From: an uncultured Bacteroides sp.
GTDB taxonomy: Bacteria; Bacteroidota; Bacteroidia; Bacteroidales; Bacteroidaceae
Reading direction: 5' to 3'
NCBI GenBank assembly: GCA_900551645.1
Contig: URWP01000064.1
Span: 1-12,026 of the forward strand
Length of the DNA stretch: 12,026 bases
Both the position numbers and the translations under genes were made by a program. Shown here piece by piece: positions 7,028-12,026 of the stretch (its first letter is position 1; each line of letters opens with the position of its first letter). Below the pieces are notes generated by a model. That model was given only the letters and a program-made list of their open reading frames with translations, searched no databases and was not told the origin of the DNA.

Positions 7028-7768
7028 ATGACCCGCTATCCGCAAGAAAACATCAAACCTTATAATACAGAGGAAAGCAAAGCCAAACAGGTTGAAGAGA
7101 TGTTCGACAACATCGCTCCAGCCTACGATAACTTAAACCATCTGCTTTCACTTGGTATTGACAAAAGCTGGCGAAGAAAAGCCATCCATTGCCTGAAACC
7201 ATTCCATCCGCAACGCATGATGGACGTGGCTACCGGAACAGGCGACTTTGCCATCCAAGCCTGCCGCACACTCCAGCCGAAAGAACTGATAGGTATCGAC
7301 ATTTCGGAAGGAATGATGAATGTAGGACGCGAAAAGGTAAAGGCTGCCGAACTGGACAAGCAAATCTCGTTTGCCAAAGAAGACTGCACTCAGTTAAGTT
7401 TTCCAGACAACAGCTTCGACGCCATTACCGTAGCCTTCGGTGTGCGGAACTTCGAAGATCTGGACAAAGGATTGAAAGAAATGTACCGGGTTTTGGTTCC
7501 AGGAGGACACCTGGTGATTCTGGAACTTTCCGAACCGGAAAGCTTTCCAATGAAACAACTCTATGCGATTTATTCCAAAATAGTCATCCCGACTTTGGGA
7601 AAATTACTCTCCAAGGATCGCAGTGCCTACACCTACCTGCCACAATCCATCAAAGCTTTTCCGCAAGGTGAAGTCATGCAAGGTATCATTCGGAAAGCCG
7701 GATTCAGCCAGGTACAGTTCAAACGTCTGACGTTGGGCATCTGCACACTTTATTTCGCAACTAAATAA
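7028..7768 (+). CDS. ubiE: Demethylmenaquinone methyltransferase (UbiE/MenG family)
   Basis: A class I SAM-dependent methyltransferase of 246 residues that methylates demethylmenaquinone, the last step of menaquinone synthesis; Bacteroidales use menaquinone, so menG is an equally good name. Visible motifs are VEEMFDNIAPAYDNLNHLLS (22-41), the SAM-binding DVATGTGDFAI (66-76), the acidic end of strand 2 in GIDIS (89-93), and VAFGVRNFEDL (135-145) with EMYRVLVPGGHLVILELSEP (151-170), all hallmarks of the UbiE family. The YTYLPQSIKAFP segment near the C-terminus is also conserved. It begins 89 bases after purC, beyond the hairpin, and aroE follows after 17 bases. No Shine-Dalgarno sequence is evident. 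It works at the membrane face on a lipid quinone though the protein itself is soluble. Confidence 0.96.
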   Translation: MTRYPQENIKPYNTEESKAKQVEEMFDNIAPAYDNLNHLLSLGIDKSWRRKAIHCLKPFHPQRMMDVATGTGDFAIQACRTLQPKELIGIDISEGMMNVGREKVKAAELDKQISFAKEDCTQLSFPDNSFDAITVAFGVRNFEDLDKGLKEMYRVLVPGGHLVILELSEPESFPMKQLYAIYSKIVIPTLGKLLSKDRSAYTYLPQSIKAFPQGEVMQGIIRKAGFSQVQFKRLTLGICTLYFATK

Positions 7769-7785
7769 CAAAACAGAAGACTGGT

Positions 7786-8529
7786 ATGAAAAAATATGGC
7801 TTAATCGGTTATCCGCTCGGACATTCGTTCTCCAAAAACTATTTCAATGAAAAGTTCCATTCTGAAGGTATTGATGCCGAATATGTGAATTTTGAAATCC
7901 CCCACATTTCCGATTTACCCGGTATCATTGCAGGCAACCCTAACTTGGTGGGCCTGAACGTAACCATCCCTTACAAAGAAAAAGTCATTTCATACCTGGA
8001 TGAGCTGGACAAAGCAGCAGCTGCTATCGGTGCTGTTAATGTCATCCGTATCGAACGTAATCACGGAAAGACCAAGCTTATCGGTTACAATTCGGATGTT
8101 ATGGGATTTACCCAATCCATCGAGTCACTGCTGGAACCTCACCACAAAAAAGCACTGATTCTAGGAACAGGAGGAGCTTCGAAAGCCATCCACTACGGAT
8201 TACAGCAACTGGGATTGGAAACATTGTTCGTATCACGTTCACGCAGCAACGACAATACCATCACCTACGATGATCTGACTCCAGAAATCATGAAAGAATA
8301 CAAGGTCATCGTCAACTGTACTCCTGTAGGTATGTACCCGAAAGCAGATGAAGCTCCACGTATTCCTTATGAATGTCTGACTCCAGAACACCTGTTGTAC
8401 GACCTTCTGTATAACCCGAACACTACTCTGTTCATGAAAAAGGGAAGTGACCAAGGTGCCATTGTCAAAAACGGCTTGGAAATGCTTTTGCTTCAAGCTT
8501 TCGGTGCATGGGATATCTGGAACCGATAA
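7786..8529 (+). CDS. aroE: Shikimate dehydrogenase
   Basis: AroE reduces 3-dehydroshikimate to shikimate with NADPH, the fourth step of the chorismate pathway. The 247-residue enzyme is slightly shorter than the E. coli form (272) but complete. It has the shikimate-binding GYPLGHSFSKNYFNEKF (8-24), NVTIPYKEKV (58-67) with the catalytic Lys K64, the partner Asp D104 in YNSDVMG, a Rossmann glycine motif GTGGASKA (127-134), an SRSRSN stretch (150-155) placed to hold the NADP phosphate, and NCTPVGMYP (177-185). The gene follows ubiE by 17 bases and precedes an alpha/beta hydrolase by 36 bases. Chorismate from this route feeds menaquinone as well as aromatic amino acids, so its place beside the menaquinone methyltransferase makes metabolic sense, though the link may be chance. 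Confidence 0.96.
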   Translation: MKKYGLIGYPLGHSFSKNYFNEKFHSEGIDAEYVNFEIPHISDLPGIIAGNPNLVGLNVTIPYKEKVISYLDELDKAAAAIGAVNVIRIERNHGKTKLIGYNSDVMGFTQSIESLLEPHHKKALILGTGGASKAIHYGLQQLGLETLFVSRSRSNDNTITYDDLTPEIMKEYKVIVNCTPVGMYPKADEAPRIPYECLTPEHLLYDLLYNPNTTLFMKKGSDQGAIVKNGLEMLLLQAFGAWDIWNR

Positions 8530-8565
8530 TTACACCTTACCAACATTTATCTCTTTTTATCTTAT

Positions 8566-9513
8566 ATGAAAAAGAAACTGACCTTCAGTATCAGCATAAT
8601 CGTGCTGATACTGATAGCCAGCCTTATAGGCGGAAGCTTATACATGCTAGACTACTCGCTACGCCCCGAAAACCGGGGCAAAGACCTGGAAACTTCATTT
8701 GAATTCATGCGAGCACGCTATCCGCACCTGTGTCCGTGGCTGGACAGCCTGCAACAACAACATGCTCTTCGAGACACTTTCATCACGGCTTCCGACGGAA
8801 TCCGGATGCATGCTTATTATGCCCGTGCTTCCCATCCGACACGTAAGACCGCTATCATCGTACATGGATACACAGACAATGCTATCCGGATGCTGCATAT
8901 AGGCTATCTGTATAACAAAGATTTAGACTTTAATATTCTGTTGCCGGATCTCCGTTACAGCGGACTGACCGAAGGAGATGCTTTCCAAATGGGATGGCTG
9001 GACCGAAAAGACATTATCCAATGGATAAACACGGCACCAACCCTTTTCGGCGACTCCTTACAAGCTGTTGTACACGGTATCTCCATGGGAGCAGCTACAA
9101 CCATGATGGTATCAGGAGAGAAGTTACCACCGTACATCGATTGTTTTGTGGAAGACTGCGGTTACACCAGTGTGTGGGACCAGTTTCAAAAAGAACTGAA
9201 AAGCCAGTTCGGACTCCCGGCTTTTCCGCTGCTGTACACCGCCAGTTGGCTTTGCCAGTTACAAAACGGATGGAACTTCCAGGAAGCCTCTGCCTTAAAA
9301 CAAGTAACTCATTGCCACAAGCCCATGTTCTTCATCCACGGTGACAAAGACGATTTCGTACCAACTTGGATGGTATACCAACTGTACGATTCCAAGCCAC
9401 AACCCAAAGAACTCTGGATTGTGGAAGGAGCTGACCATGCTACTTCGTACCTGCATGAACGGAAAACCTATACCCAGAAAGTAAAAGCTTTCGTCAATCG
9501 GTACGTCCGGTAA
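8566..9513 (+). CDS. Membrane-anchored alpha/beta hydrolase (serine hydrolase, substrate unknown)
   Basis: A 315-residue alpha/beta-hydrolase-fold protein. Residues 1-28 form a lysine-led hydrophobic segment without an obvious cleavage site, so it is probably a signal anchor with the catalytic part in the periplasm. The oxyanion region IIVHGYTDNA (97-106) precedes the nucleophile elbow HGISMGAAT (S173). The acid is in IHGDKDDFVP (likely D262) and the catalytic His is H291 in GADHATS, so the triad looks complete. Similar proteins are labelled alpha/beta hydrolase or BAAT/acyl-CoA thioester hydrolase-like peptidase in Bacteroides, but the substrate is not known and I do not assign one. It lies 36 bases after aroE on the same strand and may be the last gene of that transcript. 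It ends 25 bases from a converging gene. Confidence 0.88.
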   Translation: MKKKLTFSISIIVLILIASLIGGSLYMLDYSLRPENRGKDLETSFEFMRARYPHLCPWLDSLQQQHALRDTFITASDGIRMHAYYARASHPTRKTAIIVHGYTDNAIRMLHIGYLYNKDLDFNILLPDLRYSGLTEGDAFQMGWLDRKDIIQWINTAPTLFGDSLQAVVHGISMGAATTMMVSGEKLPPYIDCFVEDCGYTSVWDQFQKELKSQFGLPAFPLLYTASWLCQLQNGWNFQEASALKQVTHCHKPMFFIHGDKDDFVPTWMVYQLYDSKPQPKELWIVEGADHATSYLHERKTYTQKVKAFVNRYVR

Positions 9514-9538
9514 TCATCGCCAGCCCCTTCTTCCCTAC

Positions 9539-11272
9539 CTAATTCCTGTTACGATCGAACAGGAAACGATAATCACGTGCTGCTGCCGGAACCGTCCATT
9601 CCTCCGGAACAAACTTCCATTGATTCAGCGGTTTCGGATGCAGTACCTTGACTTCTTCTATCCGCTGCATCAAGTAGTATCGCAAATCCTTTTCAGTAGA
9701 TGACAAAATACGCTTGGAAAGTTCTTCCTTCGGAATACCAGCTCCTTTAGTCAACAAATCACCACCACCGTTTCCACGATAAGAATTGACCGCGACTTTA
9801 TATCGTTTCTGCAAGTCAAAAGGAGTACCATCAGCCATTGACAGAATCGTAATTTTCTCTCCCTGTGGCTTCGTCACATCTACCGTATAGATAATTCCGG
9901 CAGCCGAATCGAAATTGAAACTGGGGTTCCTGAAGTAACCGAATCCATTGTCTTTCTCGTTCAGCAGCAACAGATGGTCTCCGGAAGATTTCATCTGATT
10001 GGTCCATATAGCATATGACATCTCCAGGAAGTCCTTGATTTCCTGCCCTGAAAGACTCATCACATACAGCATGTTCTCATACTTATAAAGGTTGAACATA
10101 TCGCTCATATAGATATCGCCTTCCTTAATTTCAGCTGCAAACGAAAGCGGCGCACAGAATGATACATCTGCTCCCGTAATATCCAGCTGCAACTGATGAA
10201 TCAAATCGATAAAAGCCGAAGGACCAAAATATGCGTCCTTGGTCGTAATAGTCCGGTCGATACTACCTATTTTCCGTGAAACGAAACTATCGGTAGCCTG
10301 ATACTGACTGTCGAATGTCTGCATGAAAGCTTCATCCACTGAATAAGTATCCATATCCGTCAACTTCCCACTGACAGACTTTCCGACCAGTTTTCCTTCA
10401 TTCTTGACCACCTTTACCGTCACATCGGCCACCGTACGGGCCATGTTGGCCGGATTAATCAGCAGAACTGAATCGCCAGCCACATTCACAATTTTTTCGC
10501 AATACCGGGTATGATCATGTCCCATGAAAACGACATCGAACCCTGGAATATTCCTGGCTACTTCTGCCGAACCGTTCTCAATGGTATCATCCAGCTTGTT
10601 CCCTTCCGGACCGGCATGGAACAATCCCACCAATACATCCGGTTGTTCTTTCTCCCGAATCACTTCCACCCATTTGCGGGCACAGATTTCCATGTCTTCA
10701 AAACGCAGATTCTTCCAGAGCTGTTCAGGAAGCCACGAAGGGATAGCCGGGGTAATCATTCCCAACACAACAACCTTTACCCCATCCCGTTCAATCACCT
10801 CATAAGGTTTCAGATAAGGCTCTTCCGTCCGTATGTCCACAATATTCGCTCCCAGCACCGGGAAGTGACATTGAGCAATCCAGCGATCGTAAACATCGTG
10901 ACCGGTTTCTACATCATGATTCCCAATAGTAGCCAAGTCATAACCCATGTAATTCAACATAGCCGCATTCACATGTACCGAAACCGTATCTATAAAATTA
11001 TAATAATAAGCTACCGGCTGTCCCTGCAGGATATCTCCGTTATCCATCAAGATAAGGTGGTCACCATACGCTGCACGCTGTTCTTTAACAAAAGAACTGA
11101 CACGAGCCAGACTTCCTCTCATCGGCTTGCGTTTAATGAAATCATACGGGAAATAGCATCCGTGTACGTCACTGGTTTCAAGCAGTTTCAGAGTCACTTC
11201 TCTATCGGGTTCCGCATAAGTAGGCATACATACCAGGCCGGCCATAGCCAGCAGATAAAAAATTTTTTTCAT
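9539..11272 (-). CDS. Exported 5'-nucleotidase / metallophosphoesterase (UshA-like)
   Basis: A 577-residue periplasmic enzyme of the 5'-nucleotidase/2',3'-cyclic phosphodiesterase/UDP-sugar hydrolase family, releasing phosphate and nucleosides from nucleotides. A signal peptide (MKKIFYLLAMAGLVCMPTYA) leads into the metallophosphatase domain with SDVHG (D35, H37), NGDILQG (D80), GNHD (N118, H119), LFHAGPEG (H219) and MGHDH (H252, H254), the full two-metal set. The C-terminal nucleotide-binding domain (from about residue 330) contains GADVSFCAPLSF and NSYRGNGGGDLL. The start is chosen at the signal peptide. The frame stays open to an ATG at 11395, which would add 41 residues, but that stretch overlaps degenerate repeat-like DNA and would bury the signal peptide. 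Substrate choice within the family cannot be told. It is monocistronic here and divergent from a dnaJ-like gene. Confidence 0.92.
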   Translation of the reverse strand: MKKIFYLLAMAGLVCMPTYAEPDREVTLKLLETSDVHGCYFPYDFIKRKPMRGSLARVSSFVKEQRAAYGDHLILMDNGDILQGQPVAYYYNFIDTVSVHVNAAMLNYMGYDLATIGNHDVETGHDVYDRWIAQCHFPVLGANIVDIRTEEPYLKPYEVIERDGVKVVVLGMITPAIPSWLPEQLWKNLRFEDMEICARKWVEVIREKEQPDVLVGLFHAGPEGNKLDDTIENGSAEVARNIPGFDVVFMGHDHTRYCEKIVNVAGDSVLLINPANMARTVADVTVKVVKNEGKLVGKSVSGKLTDMDTYSVDEAFMQTFDSQYQATDSFVSRKIGSIDRTITTKDAYFGPSAFIDLIHQLQLDITGADVSFCAPLSFAAEIKEGDIYMSDMFNLYKYENMLYVMSLSGQEIKDFLEMSYAIWTNQMKSSGDHLLLLNEKDNGFGYFRNPSFNFDSAAGIIYTVDVTKPQGEKITILSMADGTPFDLQKRYKVAVNSYRGNGGGDLLTKGAGIPKEELSKRILSSTEKDLRYYLMQRIEEVKVLHPKPLNQWKFVPEEWTVPAAARDYRFLFDRNRN

Positions 11273-11286
11273 AAAAACTGATATTA

Positions 11287-11294
11287 CAAAAATA
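11287..11294 (-). promoter_or_regulatory. Possible second -7 box close to the nucleotidase start
   Basis: TATTTTTG on the minus strand fits TAnnTTTG but lies only 14 bases before the signal-peptide ATG, leaving almost no leader, and no TTTG box is found at the right spacing. It is AT-rich DNA and may be a chance match. Confidence 0.2.
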
Positions 11295-11349
11295 TATAGA
11301 CAAACACAGGTCAATCTGACAGTCTCCTCATGCAGTGAAATCCTGCTCT

Positions 11350-11390
11350 TCCTGTTCATCTGCCAGTTTGCTAGTTTATTTACGTGTCTA
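11350..11390 (-). repeat. Degenerate short-period repeat in the nucleotidase leader
   Basis: Read on the minus strand, TAAATAAAC, TAGCAAAC and TGGCAGATGAAC follow one another with a period of about 8-11 bases. Low-complexity tracts built of units like (C)TAGCAAA/GTAAA(C) are, from memory, seen in Bacteroides intergenic DNA. Only three poor copies are present, so this is tentative. It supports a non-coding reading for this stretch. Confidence 0.3.
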
Positions 11391-11424
11391 TTCATTCAAA
11401 GAGACAAACAGACATGCCCCTTGA

Positions 11425-11454
11425 CAAAGATACGAGAAGTTTGGATTTCACAAA
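11425..11454 (-). promoter_or_regulatory. Two-box Bacteroides promoter of the 5'-nucleotidase gene
   Basis: On the minus strand a TTTG -33 box (11451-11454) is followed after 18 bases by TATCTTTG (11425-11432), an exact TAnnTTTG -7 box and the same octamer as at the tat operon. Transcription would begin near 11419, giving a leader of about 145 bases to the signal-peptide start at 11272, or about 23 bases to the alternative ATG at 11395. Confidence 0.65.
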
Positions 11455-11562
11455 TAATTTCGAAAAATAAAATAGTATAAAAAGAATACAAAATAATTCC
11501 GTTCTGTCCAACCGATGGTACATTCTTTGTGTTATAAACGGTAAATAAAACTAACAGACAAT

Positions 11563-12026
11563 ATGGCTTACATAGACTATTACAAAGTACTTGGGGTAGA
11601 TAAGAATGCTACCCAGGACGACATCAAGAAAGCATACCGTAAGCTAGCCAGAAAGTATCATCCGGACCTGAATCCGAACGACCCTTCAGCCAAGGAAAAA
11701 TTCCAACAGCTGAACGAAGCCAACGAGGTATTGAGTGATCCGGAGAAACGAAAGAAATACGATGCTTACGGCGAACACTGGAAACATGCCGATGAGTTTG
11801 AAGCCCAACAGCAAGCCTATCGGGCTCAACAAGGAAGCAACGGACAACAGACTTACTGGTATTCTACCGATGGCGAACATTTCACCGGCAATTTCGGTGG
11901 AGGACAAGGGTTCTCCGGTAATACAGAAGGATTCTCCGATTTCTTCGAAGAACTTTTCGGACATCGGGGAAACAGAAGCGGAAGAGGTAGAAGCCCATTC
12001 CGGGGACAAGACATCCAGGCAGAACT
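11563..12026 (+). CDS. CbpA-like DnaJ co-chaperone (partial, C-terminus beyond right edge)
   Basis: The first 154 codons of a J-domain protein that stimulates DnaK ATPase activity. The J domain covers residues 1-70 (DYYKVLGV, AYRKLARKYHPD with HPD at 33-35, and LSDPEKRKKYDAYG). A Gly/Phe-rich linker follows (about 105-150, FGGGQGFSG, FFEELFGHRG), then RGQDIQAE, where the first substrate-binding beta domain begins. The EHWKHADEF segment after the J domain resembles the CbpA branch (QHRNDPQF in E. coli) rather than housekeeping DnaJ, so I expect no cysteine zinc finger, but the deciding part is outside the window. The 167-base divergent gap upstream has no convincing TAnnTTTG box on this strand, which may mean stress-type or activator-dependent control. 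Confidence 0.9.
   Translation, partial: MAYIDYYKVLGVDKNATQDDIKKAYRKLARKYHPDLNPNDPSAKEKFQQLNEANEVLSDPEKRKKYDAYGEHWKHADEFEAQQQAYRAQQGSNGQQTYWYSTDGEHFTGNFGGGQGFSGNTEGFSDFFEELFGHRGNRSGRGRSPFRGQDIQAE

Noticed and set aside
7189..7671. 160-codon plus-strand frame inside ubiE
   Set aside because: It is Arg/His-rich, lacks domain features and overlaps a clearly functional methyltransferase in another frame.
10511..11281. 256-codon open frame on the plus strand opposite the 5'-nucleotidase gene
   Set aside because: It lies wholly antisense to a gene with all family motifs. Its translation is rich in His, Ser, Arg and Ile with no recognisable domain, as expected of a shadow frame.
11273..11395. 41-residue N-terminal extension of the nucleotidase as coding sequence
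   Set aside because: A clear signal peptide starts at 11272, and the extra stretch overlaps degenerate repeat-like DNA. It is kept as a finding but not annotated as coding.
1..12026. CRISPR arrays, insertion sequences, tRNA or rRNA genes, phage or defence genes
   Set aside because: Read on both strands, no direct-repeat arrays, transposase motifs, terminal inverted repeats or cloverleaf-like sequences were found. Every gene fits an ordinary chromosomal function.

Overview
The window reads as core chromosome of a Bacteroidales bacterium (Bacteroides, Phocaeicola or a close relative). The evidence is protein similarity that I recognise across every gene, upstream octamers matching the Bacteroides -7 promoter box TAnnTTTG, a general lack of strong Shine-Dalgarno sequences, menaquinone-type metabolism, and a Tat system reduced to TatA plus TatC. 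There is no mobile element, CRISPR array, tRNA or rRNA that I can see. Coding density is high, and no stretch longer than about 300 bases lacks a gene.

Left part (1-4754, minus strand): a tight five-gene run transcribed leftwards from a promoter near 4750. It holds an orphan ECF transporter S component, tatA, tatC, a secreted M23 endopeptidase, and a C69 dipeptidase that runs off the left edge. The first three junctions are 4-base start/stop overlaps (ATGA, GTGA, ATGA) and the last gap is 14 bases, so the genes are probably translated as one coupled unit. The theme is the cell envelope: protein export, peptidoglycan cleavage and peptide breakdown, plus uptake of an unknown vitamin-like substrate.

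Middle part (4902-9513, plus strand): a divergent run begins with phoH and purC (12-base gap), then a perfect 12-bp hairpin, then ubiE/menG, aroE and a membrane-anchored alpha/beta hydrolase. These cover an RNA-associated ATPase, purine synthesis, the last step of menaquinone synthesis, and the shikimate pathway. The last two pathways connect, because chorismate from the shikimate route feeds menaquinone.

Right part (9539-12026): a periplasmic 5'-nucleotidase-family enzyme lies on the minus strand, converging on the hydrolase with only 25 bases between them. It has a two-box Bacteroides promoter about 150 bases upstream of its likely signal-peptide start. Divergent from it is the start of a CbpA-like DnaJ co-chaperone, cut by the right edge.

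I searched for a hidden novel system and did not find one. The points most worth checking are the S component and peptidases tied to the Tat genes, the cysteine-bearing extra loop in TatC, the long leader of the nucleotidase gene, and the large uncharacterised C-terminal part of the M23 protein.
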